Source: Chloroflexi bacterium UBA6077
GTDB taxonomy: Bacteria; Chloroflexota; UBA6077
Direction of reading: 5' to 3'
Length of the DNA stretch: 64,000 nucleotides
Assembly (NCBI GenBank): GCA_002436065.1
Contig: DIXP01000047.1
Span: forward strand, 4,941-68,940
The notes beneath the pieces are model-generated. The model searched no databases, was not told the origin of the DNA, and saw nothing but the letters and a program-made list of their open reading frames with translations. The position numbers were made by a program, and so were the translations under genes. Every line of letters begins with the position of its first letter. Position 1 is the stretch's first letter. Shown here in pieces: positions 49,427 through 57,217 of this stretch.

Positions 49427-50526
49427 ACTCGGCTTTGACTCCTGGTTCCGGAGGGAAGGCCAGGCGGACTCGAGTGCTGGTGGCGGACGATTCGGCATCG
49501 CAGCGGATGCGCCTCATATCCTGGCTGGAGTCTGATCCGGAGTTGGAGGTCGTTGGCTGGGCTACCAACGGCCTTGAGGCCGTCAGGCTGGCCTTGGCGC
49601 TGAAGCCCGACGTGGTCACGATGGATCTTCGAATGCCGGTGATGGACGGGATCGAGGCCACCCGGCGGATCATGGAGGAGTGCCCGACTCCAGTAGTGAT
49701 GGTCACCGTCAGCGCCTCCCGAGAACGCCAGCAGTTCATTGCTGAGGCATTCGACGCGGGGGTGCTGGCGATCCTGCGGAAGCCAATCCCCGGGCCGAAC
49801 GAGAAGGAGACAGTCCGCGAGCTGCTGCGCACCGTGAAGAGCATGTCTCAGGTAGTGGTGATCCGGCGGTGGCAAGGAGGCATCAAGCCATCCTTCCACT
49901 CTTCAGTCACATCTCTACCGTCAACTCCCATGGGCGGGAAGGCGGCGGCTCATCGGCTGGAAGTGGTGACAATTGGGGCCTCGACCGGCGGACCTCAGGC
50001 ATTGAAGGAGGTGCTGAGTCACCTTCCGTCCGACTTCCCGCTGCCGGTGCTGGTGGTGCAGCACATAGCTCAGGGGTTCACGGCAGGCTTGGTGGACTGG
50101 CTTCGGTTGGAGTGCGCGGTGCCGATGCGGGTAGTGGTGGAGGAGACCCCTCTGCGAGCCCCCGGGGTGTACGTTGCCCTCGCGGGGCAGCACATGGTGG
50201 TGAAGGGCGGGAGCCTGATCCTCACCGACGACCCGCCGGTCTCCGGGCATAGACCATCAGCGACGCTGCTGTTTCAGTCCGCGTCGCGATTGCACGGGCC
50301 GGCAGTACTCGGGGTGCTACTGACCGGCATGGGCGACGATGGCGCGGCGGGGCTCAGGGATATCAAGCGGGCTGGCGGATACACAATCGCTCAGGACGAG
50401 AGCACCTCGGTGGTGTTCGGGATGCCCGCTGTGGCGATAGCCATGGGGGTCGTGGACCACGTGCTGCCGCTGCCCCTGATAGGAAACATGATCGTCGAGT
50501 TGGAGCGCCGTTCGAGGGAGGGGTAG
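49423..50526 (+). CDS. cheB: CheB methylesterase
   Basis: 367 aa. Receiver at residues 15-135 (VLVADDSASQRMRL, DVVTMDLRMPVMDG, VSA, AILRKPIPG) and a C-terminal esterase domain (about 180-360) with catalytic residues in IGASTGGPQAL (Ser), VQHIAQGF (His) and GMGDDGAAG (Asp). It demethylates the chemoreceptor and is activated by phosphorylation from CheA. It starts at ATGA overlapping cheA. Corresponds to WspF. The linker (KPSFHSSVTSLPSTPM) is longer and Ser/Pro rich. Confidence 0.95.
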   Translation: MNSALTPGSGGKARRTRVLVADDSASQRMRLISWLESDPELEVVGWATNGLEAVRLALALKPDVVTMDLRMPVMDGIEATRRIMEECPTPVVMVTVSASRERQQFIAEAFDAGVLAILRKPIPGPNEKETVRELLRTVKSMSQVVVIRRWQGGIKPSFHSSVTSLPSTPMGGKAAAHRLEVVTIGASTGGPQALKEVLSHLPSDFPLPVLVVQHIAQGFTAGLVDWLRLECAVPMRVVVEETPLRAPGVYVALAGQHMVVKGGSLILTDDPPVSGHRPSATLLFQSASRLHGPAVLGVLLTGMGDDGAAGLRDIKRAGGYTIAQDESTSVVFGMPAVAIAMGVVDHVLPLPLIGNMIVELERRSREG

Positions 50527-50529
50527 CCT

Positions 50530-51333
50530 ATGGACATGATGGAATTCCTGGATGAGTTCCGGGCAGAGGCCGGCGAGCACCTGAGGGCGTTGGATGCCCA
50601 ACTGCTGCAGCTGGAGCGGGATCCCGCCGACTCCGCCCCCATCCGTGAGATGTTTCTCTCTGCCCACACCATCAAGGGCGGAGCCGCAATGATGGAGTTG
50701 GAGGGGGTTAGGGGGCTGGCCCACGCCATGGAGGACGTGCTGGGCACCTTGCGGGATGGGAGACAGCCGTTCGACAGGGAGACGGCCGACCTGCTGTTCC
50801 GAACCCTGGACCTGTTGAGAGAGCTGGTGGAGCGATCCCTGCCTGGGGAGGAGCCGGCGGACGGAGCAGTCCAGGAGATGATGGCTGCCCTCCGAGGGCG
50901 TATCGGCAAGGATGCAGCGGCTCCACCTGCCGGGGCTCCGGAGGCCGACCAGCGGCCTCCGCTCAGCGGCAGAGTGCTGCTGGTTGATGACTCGGCTACC
51001 GTGCGAATGATGAACAAGATCCACCTTGCCGACGCCGGTTTCGAGGTGGAGACCCTTGGGGACGGGACCGAAGCCCTGACGCGCGCCCTGGAGGGGAGCT
51101 ACGATCTGATCGTCACCAGCATCGAGGTGCGAGGCTTGAGGGGATTGGAGTTGGCCGCGGCGCTTCGAAGCTCAACCTCTCGCAGCGGAGTGCCGATCAT
51201 ACTGATGAGCAGCGACGACAACTCGGAGCACCGCCGAAGGGCCTCGGATCTGGGCGTGGGAGCCTACATCCGGAAGGGGTCCTTCGGACAGCTACGGCTA
51301 GCCGAGGCCGCCAGGGAGCTGCTTGCCAGGTAA
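50530..51333 (+). CDS. Hpt-receiver protein with degenerate receiver
   Basis: 267 aa. The Hpt domain (residues 1-115) has SAHTIKGGAAMMELEG with the phosphorylatable His near residue 46. An Ala/Pro linker leads to a receiver (about 150-265) that keeps the acidic pair LLVDDSATV and the K of AYIRKGSF, but the strand-3 motif is IVTSIEVRG, so the phosphoacceptor Asp is Ser. It follows cheB by 3 bases and occupies the place of the output regulator (WspR in Pseudomonas). It may take phosphoryl groups from CheA's receiver or titrate them and act through protein contact. No GGDEF or DNA-binding output domain is present. Confidence 0.85.
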   Translation: MDMMEFLDEFRAEAGEHLRALDAQLLQLERDPADSAPIREMFLSAHTIKGGAAMMELEGVRGLAHAMEDVLGTLRDGRQPFDRETADLLFRTLDLLRELVERSLPGEEPADGAVQEMMAALRGRIGKDAAAPPAGAPEADQRPPLSGRVLLVDDSATVRMMNKIHLADAGFEVETLGDGTEALTRALEGSYDLIVTSIEVRGLRGLELAAALRSSTSRSGVPIILMSSDDNSEHRRRASDLGVGAYIRKGSFGQLRLAEAARELLAR

Positions 51334-51378
51334 CCCACCGCGTCACGGTGTTGCCTCTCGATTCGCCGACCACTGAAC

Positions 51379-51407
51379 TTGACACCCCGGCCAAGCTAGG
51401 CTAGAAT
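51379..51407 (+). promoter_or_regulatory. Promoter of the tRNA-Phe-Gly-Cys operon
   Basis: TTGACA (51379-51384), a 17-base spacer and TAGAAT (51402-51407), 14 bases upstream of tRNA-Phe. Confidence 0.85.
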
Positions 51408-51421
51408 CCACTGTGTCGTGA

Positions 51422-51494
51422 GCCGAGGTAGCTCAGTTGGTAGAGCACGCGACTGAAAATCGCGGTGTCATCAGTTCGATTCTGATCCTCGGCA
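51422..51494 (+). tRNA. tRNA-Phe (anticodon GAA)
   Basis: Acceptor GCCGAGG/CCTCGGC, anticodon stem CGCGA/TCGCG with loop CTGAAAA, T-arm CAGTTCGATTCTG. Confidence 0.96.
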
Positions 51495-51503
51495 CCTGAC
51501 CAT

Positions 51504-51578
51504 GCGGAAGTGGCTCAGCGGTAGAGCATCACCTTGCCAAGGTGAGGGTCGCGAGTTCGAATCTCGTCTTCCGCTCCA
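51504..51578 (+). tRNA. tRNA-Gly (anticodon GCC)
   Basis: Acceptor GCGGAAG/CTTCCGC, anticodon stem TCACC/GGTGA with loop TTGCCAA. CCA is encoded. Confidence 0.96.
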
Positions 51579-51637
51579 TTTAGTAAAACAGGCAGAGAAG
51601 CACGATCGACCAAGGCGTGCTTCTCTCATTTCCCAGC

Positions 51638-51711
51638 GGCGACGTGGCCAAGTGGCAAGGCGGAGGTCTGCAAAACCTCTATCATCGGTTCGAATCCGAT
51701 CGTCGCCTCCA
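51638..51711 (+). tRNA. tRNA-Cys (anticodon GCA), probable attachment site
   Basis: Acceptor GGCGACG/CGTCGCC, anticodon stem GAGGT/ACCTC with loop CTGCAAA; CCA is encoded. The element with the integrase begins right after it, so its 3' end is the likely att core. Confidence 0.95.
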
Positions 51712-51718
51712 ACATCTT

Positions 51719-51750
51719 GGGCTCTGGAGCATATCCAGAGCCCATATTTT
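51719..51750 (+). terminator. Terminator of the tRNA operon
   Basis: GGGCTCTGGA (51719-51728), loop GCATA, TCCAGAGCCC (51734-51743) and ATATTTT. The stem is perfect. Confidence 0.85.
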
Positions 51751-51825
51751 GTGCCCTGCACCCGTTCGCCCCCTGGCGGCGCGCCTGCGTGCAAACATTT
51801 TGCAAACGGATTTCACCGCTACCCA

Positions 51826-53019
51826 TCAGGATGCCCCCAACCTGGCGGCCTGGACCTGCTCAATGCTACCCTGAGAGAGGATCCCATCGAAGCGCCGAGC
51901 AGCTTCCTCCTGCATGGACGGCAGGCTGTGGGCGTATACGTCGAGGGTGATTCTTACCGTCGAGTGCCCCAATCGCTCGCTGATGACCTTCGGATTGATG
52001 CCCCCCTGCAGCAGTAGCGTCGCGTGAGTGTGCCGCAGATCGTGAAGCCGGATGGCGGGCAGGCCATGCTTCTTCAGTAGCGCGGTGAAGTCTCTGGAGA
52101 GGTTATCGGGCGAGATCGGCAGACCGTCCGGCCGCGCGCAAACGAGATCCCCATCGGAGTAGTCTGGTCCGAATAGTTCCCTCTCCCTGGACTGTTCCGC
52201 CAGGTGCCGGCGGAGTGCCTGCACCACCACGGCGGGCAGGGTAACCACCCTCGCCCCCTTTACCGTCTTTGGTGCCTTGAAGGAGATCCCCGCGGCCTTG
52301 GTGCGCTCCATGGATCGGCGAACTGAGAGCGTACCAGCATCAAGGTTCGCGTCCTGCCATCGGAGAGCGAGCACTTCCCCGCGGCGCATACCCGTTCCCA
52401 CAGCGAGCAGGATAGGCACCTGAAAGCGCGTTCCTTCGACTGCCCGCAGTAGTGCATCCACCTGAGCGGCGGTAAGGGTCTTCATCTCCTTGTCCACCGG
52501 GCGTGGTGGTTTCACCTTGTCCGCGGGATTGCGAGCGATCATCCCCCACTCTACAGCCATCTCCAGGGCTTCCCTCAGGACACGGTGATGGTGCGTCACT
52601 GTGCGTGCCGATAGTGACTTTCCTCTCCCGTCCTTCCTGCCACCCTCCAGGGCTTCGGCGTGGCAGCGCTGAATGTCCAGCGCGGTGAGCTTGCCGAGCT
52701 TGATGGCCCCGAGGGCGGGGGCAAGGTGCTGCCGGACTATCACCTCGTAACGCTGATACGTCTGGGCTGCTACGTTTGTCCTGGCGTAGTCGTTGAGCCA
52801 CCGCCCCAAGTATTCACTCACGGTGAGGTTGGACGGCGAGACGTACGCGCCGGTGCCCATGTCGGTTAGAAGCCGGTTCAACTCGTCCTGAGATTTCTTC
52901 TTCGTGGTGGCCGTGAGCTTGTGCCACTTCTGGCGACGCTTGCTGGTGGTGGGATCTTTGCCGATGTCCACCACAGCCCACCAGTTACCCTTGCCGCGTT
53001 CGCGAAGGTGGCCTTTCAT
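51826..53019 (-). CDS. int: Tyrosine recombinase integrase
   Basis: 397 aa. N-terminal arm-binding region (WWAVVDIGKDPTT and KWHKLTATTKK), a SAM-like core-binding domain (about 60-160), and the catalytic domain with Arg in GTGMRRGEVLALRW, Lys in a beta hairpin, H-x2-R in HDLRHTHATLLLQ, His/Trp box in LGHSTVRITLDVY and the Tyr in VYAH. It resembles Tn916/phage integrases that target tRNA genes. I chose the ATG at 53019 since it forms ATGA with the stop of the upstream gene (53016-53018); a GGGG-ATG at 53067 is possible. It is at the left edge of the element, pointing toward tRNA-Cys. Confidence 0.94.
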   Translation of the reverse strand: MKGHLRERGKGNWWAVVDIGKDPTTSKRRQKWHKLTATTKKKSQDELNRLLTDMGTGAYVSPSNLTVSEYLGRWLNDYARTNVAAQTYQRYEVIVRQHLAPALGAIKLGKLTALDIQRCHAEALEGGRKDGRGKSLSARTVTHHHRVLREALEMAVEWGMIARNPADKVKPPRPVDKEMKTLTAAQVDALLRAVEGTRFQVPILLAVGTGMRRGEVLALRWQDANLDAGTLSVRRSMERTKAAGISFKAPKTVKGARVVTLPAVVVQALRRHLAEQSRERELFGPDYSDGDLVCARPDGLPISPDNLSRDFTALLKKHGLPAIRLHDLRHTHATLLLQGGINPKVISERLGHSTVRITLDVYAHSLPSMQEEAARRFDGILSQGSIEQVQAARLGAS

Positions 53020-53579
53020 TCCTGCCCCGCTTCCTTCCTCCGCACTTGACGGAACATCGTTAGCCATCCCCAGTCCTTGGTTACACCCGAGTACACCATC
53101 GAGTCATAAACCTTCCGGGCGTCGTCACTCTCCCAGGGCGCGAAAGCCAACATTAAATCCAGGTCCCGAGTGTCAATCCGTCGATCTTCCCGAGCGCGGT
53201 ATTCCTTGGCGAATTGGTAAGCCTCTAGGGGACTGATTGAAGGCGCGGCTTTACGGATCTTGATGATCCATTCAGCCGTCGCGCAGGTGATCCTGGCTTG
53301 CCCGTTCGTGCGAGCGGTGATTTCTGCGAGCACATCAAGCACGAGCCTGGCGTCTTCCGGTTCGGCATCCACGAAACTCCATTCCCCTGAGGGGTCAGGC
53401 GGCGCCAGCTTCTTCACAAACCGTTGAATAGCGCGGAGTTCAGGCACGCGACCCTCGAACTTAGTCTCTCTCTCTAGGTGCCTGAAGATTTGCGCGGGCG
53501 TGGCGGGTGCTGCCTCATCAAGAGCAAGTTTCCGGATCTCATCCTGAACATCGAGGTCAATTCTCGGCCCTCTTGGCAT
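53016..53579 (-). CDS. Unknown protein coupled to the integrase
   Basis: 187 aa, not recognised. The first 60 residues (RIDLDVQDEIRKLALDEAAPATPAQIFRHLERETKFEGRVPELRAIQRFVKKL) look like a winged or tetrahelical HTH module with an AAPATPAQIFRHLE segment, and the C-terminal half is acidic and helical (ETEDR-type residues, AFAPWESDDARKVYDSM). It could be a DNA-binding partner such as a directionality factor or regulator. GGAGGGAGG precedes the ATG at 53579; the open frame extends to 53732. ATGA overlap with integrase indicates coupled translation. Confidence 0.7.
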   Translation of the reverse strand: MPRGPRIDLDVQDEIRKLALDEAAPATPAQIFRHLERETKFEGRVPELRAIQRFVKKLAPPDPSGEWSFVDAEPEDARLVLDVLAEITARTNGQARITCATAEWIIKIRKAAPSISPLEAYQFAKEYRAREDRRIDTRDLDLMLAFAPWESDDARKVYDSMVYSGVTKDWGWLTMFRQVRRKEAGQE

Positions 53580-53606
53580 CCTCCCTCCTAATTGACACTT
53601 TAATGT

Positions 53607-53612
53607 ATTATA
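53607..53612 (-). promoter_or_regulatory. -10 box of the integrase operon promoter
   Basis: Minus-strand TATAAT (53607-53612), 28 bases upstream of the 187-aa gene start. A clear -35 is missing. Confidence 0.4.
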
Positions 53613-53628
53613 GCGACGCTTATAAGTA

Positions 53629-53656
53629 TTGACGCGGTATATTGGCGTGCCATAAT
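53629..53656 (+). promoter_or_regulatory. Promoter of the excisionase-primase operon
   Basis: TTGACG (53629-53634), 16-base spacer and CATAAT (53651-53656). It is divergent from the integrase promoter in a region of unusually high AT content (53590-53660). Confidence 0.6.
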
Positions 53657-53717
53657 GGTACTCGTCAACAGTGGCGATGTCAAGCAGGGACATAACAGAA
53701 GGAAAGGGAAGGGGAAG

Positions 53718-53921
53718 ATGGCAACGGCACAAACCGTAAGCGTCGAGGTCGCGGCCCAGGCATTGGGCATCGGTCGGAACACTGCTTACCAGTTGGCTCG
53801 TCAGGGCAAGCTACCGGGTGTGATTGCGCTCGGGAAGAGGCTGGTGGTGAGCCGCGCGGCCCTGGAGCAGTTGCTAGGTGCGAAGCTGGACCTGAGCACC
53901 GAAGACAAGGGAGCCGCGTAG
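53718..53921 (+). CDS. Excisionase-like HTH DNA-binding protein
   Basis: 67 aa. A MerR/HTH_17-type winged helix (SVEVAAQALGIGRNTAYQLARQGKLPGVIALGKRLVVSRAALEQLLG) as in phage excisionases and phage regulators. The ATG at 53718 follows GGAAGGGGAAG. It is the first gene of the rightward operon and is divergent from the integrase-unknown pair, suggesting recombination directionality or operon control. Confidence 0.85.
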   Translation: MATAQTVSVEVAAQALGIGRNTAYQLARQGKLPGVIALGKRLVVSRAALEQLLGAKLDLSTEDKGAA

Positions 53922-53922
53922 C

Positions 53923-56433
53923 GTGAGTGCGCCGACCGTCGGCACAAGCAACGGCTTGGCTGCGGCTGTCGAGACTGCGGCAATGGCTCGCCAGGGACGT
54001 CCCGAAAGTGGGGAGATCCGCTTCCTCTGCCCTGCTCACGATGACCACCACCCCAGCGCCAGATACAACCCTCAGAAGGGGACCTGGTGCTGTGATGCCT
54101 GCAAGGCGGGCGGAGGGATTCTCAGTCTAGCCAAGCTGCTGAACGTGGCAACGCCTGGCCAGCAGAACGGCAAAGTGAAGCGCCAGATCGTAGACACCTA
54201 TGACTACCATGACGAGGCTGGGCAGCTCCTCTTCCAGACCGTCCGATTCAGCCCTAAGGATTTCCAGCAACGCCAGCCCGACGGCCAGGGTAACTGGATC
54301 TACAACCTGAAGGGTGTTCGACGCGTTCTCTACCATCTCCCCGAGTTACTGGCCGCAGATCCGGCTAACTGGGTTTTTGTCGACGAGGGCGAGAAGGACG
54401 TAGAGACTCTAAGGCGACATGGCATGGTGGCCACGTGCAACCCCATGGGCGCCGGCAAGTGGAGGGCAGAATATGCTCAGTTCCTTCGCTATCGTAGAGT
54501 CGCCATCTTGGTGGATAACGACAAGCCCGGCCGAGACCATGGCCAGGACGTAGCCAAGTCGCTCCAGGGCGTCGCCGCAGAAGTGAAGCTGGTAGATCTG
54601 CCGGGCCTTCCGGAGAAGGGCGACGTTAGCGATTGGCTAGCCCTCGGTCACCAGGTGGCTGAGTTAGTCGCTCTGGTGAACGCGACTCCCGAATGGGCGC
54701 CGGCACCGGCGCCGACTGCAGCCTCTGCAGCAGTCGCGGCCGTCAGATTCAACCGTACCGACCTGGGGAACGCTCGCTGGCTCGTAGCCCTGCACGGCCA
54801 GGACCTCCGCTACTGCCACCCCTCGAAGGAATGGTACGTCTGGGACGGCCGCAGATGGGGCAAGGATGCCACAGCTGAGGTGATCAGGCGAGCGAAGGCG
54901 ACGGTAGCTACGATCTATGCAGAGGCGGCATCCGCAGTCGATGACGATGAGCGGAAGGCTATAGCCAAGCACGCCATGGCCTCGGAGGATGCCAAAAGGA
55001 TCCGCTCTATGGTGGCTATGGCAGAGAGTGAGCCAGGGATCCCTGTTCTACCTGCCCAGCTGGACGCCAATCCTTGGCTGTTCAACTGTCTCAACGGAAC
55101 TGTGGACTTGAAGACTGGAGCCCTATGTCCCCACCGGCGAGAGGATCTCCTGACCAGGCTTGCCCCCATTGAGTATTGGGCTGATGCGCAGCTCGACCTG
55201 TGGGGGAAGTTCCTCCAGGATGCCACTGGGGGCGATGCCGAACTGGCCGCGTTCCTCCAGAGGGCAGCCGGCTACAGCCTGACGGGCCTGACCACCGAGG
55301 AAGTCCTGTTCTTCGTCCATGGCCCCGCGGCTGCGGGCAAGTCCACTTTCCTGGAAACCCTGAAGGCCCACATGGGTGATTACGCCACCACGGCGGACTT
55401 CGAGACATTCCTGATCCGCCGTGACGTCGGATCCGCGCGGCCTGACATAGCCAGGCTAGCTGGATCCAGATTCGTGGCGTCGATCGAGGTTGATCAGGGG
55501 AAGAAGCTCGCTGAGGGGCTGGTGAAGATGTTGACCGGCGGCGACACAGTAACCGCTAGGCATCTATACCAGTCAGCCTTCGAGTTTCAGCCGGCCTTCA
55601 AGCTGTGGCTGGCAGCCAACCACGCGCCGGCTATCTCAGAAGACGATGAAGCCATGTGGCGTCGAGTACTCCGCGTGCCCTTTGAGCGCGAAGTGCCTAA
55701 GAGCCAGCGGGACCCCATGGTGAAGCTGACCCTGAAGGACTGCCAGAAAGCAGGGCCCGCAGTGCTGGCCTGGGCGGTGAGGGGCTGTCTCGAGTGGCAG
55801 CAAAAGGGCCTGGGTGTACCGACGGCGGTGGAGAAGGCAACTGCCGACCTTAGGCGCACGATGGACAAGCTCCAGGACTTCATCGATGACTGCTGCGTTC
55901 TGGATGCTCAGGCCCATGTGGAGGCCGGATGCCTCCGGAAGGTCTACGAGGAATGGGCAAAGGAACGGGGAGAGACCCAACTTCTGAAGGGTAGGGCTTG
56001 GGGAGAAAAGCTGAAAGCTCGTGGCTGTCAGCGCGATAGAGGGACCGGAGGCGTCCATATCTGGCGGGGAATTCGGTTGCTGGGCACAGATGAGTCGGCC
56101 GAAGTAGTGACCCATTCGGCGAAAGTGACCGATAGTGACCAGAGAATCAGTAAACCTCCCCTTGTCTCGTCTCACGAGGGCACTTTACTGAATCAGGAGT
56201 CACTATCGGTCACTGAGTCACTAATAGGTCACTCCGAGGCGGACGGGGCTGATCAACAACCAGTGATCAAGGTGGCAACAGCAAGGGTGGCTGTGGATCC
56301 CTCGCGCCTTCAGGAGCTGCTAGACCAGGGTGTGCCGAGAGCCGAGGCAATAGACAGGGCAAGGGTAGTGCTGGACGACGGTTCGGCAACAGTCGCGGAA
56401 CCAGAGCCTGAGTATGAGGAGGTGGTGCTGTGA
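53923..56433 (+). CDS. P4-family primase-helicase
   Basis: 836 aa. CHC2-type zinc finger (CPAHDDHHPSARYNP...WCCDACKAGGG), a Toprim-like segment (WVFVDEGEKDVETLRRHG, VAILVDNDKPGRDHG), a D5_N region and a superfamily 3 helicase with Walker A GPAAAGKST, plus GDYATTADFETF and the sensor SAFEFQPAFKLWLAANH. It would prime and unwind DNA at the element's origin. The 3' third encodes a Ser/Thr-rich linker whose DNA holds the iteron palindrome at 56105-56233. It starts with GTG one base after the excisionase stop, so co-transcribed. The next gene overlaps its end by four bases. Confidence 0.92.
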   Translation: MSAPTVGTSNGLAAAVETAAMARQGRPESGEIRFLCPAHDDHHPSARYNPQKGTWCCDACKAGGGILSLAKLLNVATPGQQNGKVKRQIVDTYDYHDEAGQLLFQTVRFSPKDFQQRQPDGQGNWIYNLKGVRRVLYHLPELLAADPANWVFVDEGEKDVETLRRHGMVATCNPMGAGKWRAEYAQFLRYRRVAILVDNDKPGRDHGQDVAKSLQGVAAEVKLVDLPGLPEKGDVSDWLALGHQVAELVALVNATPEWAPAPAPTAASAAVAAVRFNRTDLGNARWLVALHGQDLRYCHPSKEWYVWDGRRWGKDATAEVIRRAKATVATIYAEAASAVDDDERKAIAKHAMASEDAKRIRSMVAMAESEPGIPVLPAQLDANPWLFNCLNGTVDLKTGALCPHRREDLLTRLAPIEYWADAQLDLWGKFLQDATGGDAELAAFLQRAAGYSLTGLTTEEVLFFVHGPAAAGKSTFLETLKAHMGDYATTADFETFLIRRDVGSARPDIARLAGSRFVASIEVDQGKKLAEGLVKMLTGGDTVTARHLYQSAFEFQPAFKLWLAANHAPAISEDDEAMWRRVLRVPFEREVPKSQRDPMVKLTLKDCQKAGPAVLAWAVRGCLEWQQKGLGVPTAVEKATADLRRTMDKLQDFIDDCCVLDAQAHVEAGCLRKVYEEWAKERGETQLLKGRAWGEKLKARGCQRDRGTGGVHIWRGIRLLGTDESAEVVTHSAKVTDSDQRISKPPLVSSHEGTLLNQESLSVTESLIGHSEADGADQQPVIKVATARVAVDPSRLQELLDQGVPRAEAIDRARVVLDDGSATVAEPEPEYEEVVL
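56105..56233. repeat. Iteron-like cluster and 31-nt inverted repeat inside primase gene
   Basis: Three AGTGACC units (56106-56112, 56124-56130, 56134-56140) face two GGTCACT (56208-56214, 56227-56233) and two AGTCACT (56198-56204, 56216-56222). 56124-56154 and 56184-56214 form an imperfect 31-nt inverted repeat sharing the 16-base core AGTGACCGATAGTGAC and a TCAGTAAA end. The encoded peptide is a low-complexity linker, so DNA constraint (origin iterons) is plausible. Confidence 0.65.
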
Positions 56434-56798
56434 GGCTATCAGAGCTGCGTGAGTGGCTTCAAGGTCATGGCGTAGCGCTGGAGGTGGAGGCTGGGCAACT
56501 GAAGGTAACGGCTCCAAGGGGCGTCTTGACGCCAGCAATAGTTGCCGAGATCAAGGCCCACAGGCCCCACCTGTTGGAACTGCTGACCCTCGAGGCCAGG
56601 TGCCAGGAGGTCGAGCGATTCGTAGCCGAGACCTTGCCAGCGGCAGAGACGAACGAACGCTGCGGCGCCGTCAAGTACTCCGACCGCCAATGGCAGGAGA
56701 TCGGCGATCGGATAGAAGAGGGCCTTGCAGCCTGGAACCGGCTGCAGGAGCTGCTGGGGATGGAGATCCCCACGGCGGAACTGGCGGAGGTGGCATAG
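56430..56798 (+). CDS. TubC N-terminal docking domain-like protein
   Basis: 122 aa. The first 55 residues (RLSELREWLQGHGVALEVEAGQLKVTAPRGVLTPAIVAEIKAHRPHLLELL) match the TubC docking fold best known from NRPS-PKS enzymes but also found in phage and mobile-element proteins. The C-terminal half is helical (SDRQWQEIGDRIEEGLAAWNRLQELLG). It starts with GTG overlapping the primase stop (GTGA). A docking or adaptor role with the replication protein is possible; no biosynthetic context exists here. Confidence 0.7.
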   Translation: MRLSELREWLQGHGVALEVEAGQLKVTAPRGVLTPAIVAEIKAHRPHLLELLTLEARCQEVERFVAETLPAAETNERCGAVKYSDRQWQEIGDRIEEGLAAWNRLQELLGMEIPTAELAEVA

Positions 56799-57002
56799 GT
56801 GAAAGTGACTGACACGGTAGAAGCGGCGAGGATCCCCCTCGGCAAGGTGCGCTGCAGCTGTGGGCGGGTTGTCGGTCAGCTGTTTACGACCGAGAGCTGC
56901 CCTGATCCCTGTTGCAGCGAGTGCCTGCGACGGCTGAGGATAGGCTATCAGAATGCAGATTCGCGAATTGAACGGGCTGGCCAGCAGCCGGCAGAAAGGT
57001 AG
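56799..57002 (+). CDS. Small zinc-ribbon-like protein
   Basis: 67 aa. Two cysteine groups, C-x-C at VRCSCGRVV and C-x3-C-C-x2-C at ESCPDPCCSECLRRL, suggest a zinc site. No family recognised. The GTG directly abuts the stop codon of the preceding gene, with GGAGGTGG just upstream. Confidence 0.5.
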   Translation: MKVTDTVEAARIPLGKVRCSCGRVVGQLFTTESCPDPCCSECLRRLRIGYQNADSRIERAGQQPAER

Positions 57003-57004
57003 CA

Positions 57005-57217
57005 GTGATGCCAGAGCTTAGCGTGTTGATCGAGAAGGGTAGGTGTCTCCCTGAGCCCGGGCCCAAAGAGTTCAAGTCCATCGGGGAAATGGTAGCCGAG
57101 ATGGACACGGCGGCCGCAGGCGCCATAGGCGAGGCGGAGCGAGCCATCAACGCAAGATTGGCCGGTATCACCGGACTCGAAGTCATTGGAGGTGGGTGCA
57201 GTGAGTCTTTCCGTTAG
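57005..57217 (+). CDS. Small hypothetical protein
   Basis: 69-70 aa (starts GTG 57005 or ATG 57008). Mostly helical and acidic: EFKSIGEMVAEMDTAAAGAIGEAERAINARLAGI. Not recognised. AAGG precedes the start. Its end overlaps the start of the tail chaperone gene by 17 bases, which argues for a real compact operon. Confidence 0.45.
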   Translation: MMPELSVLIEKGRCLPEPGPKEFKSIGEMVAEMDTAAAGAIGEAERAINARLAGITGLEVIGGGCSESFR

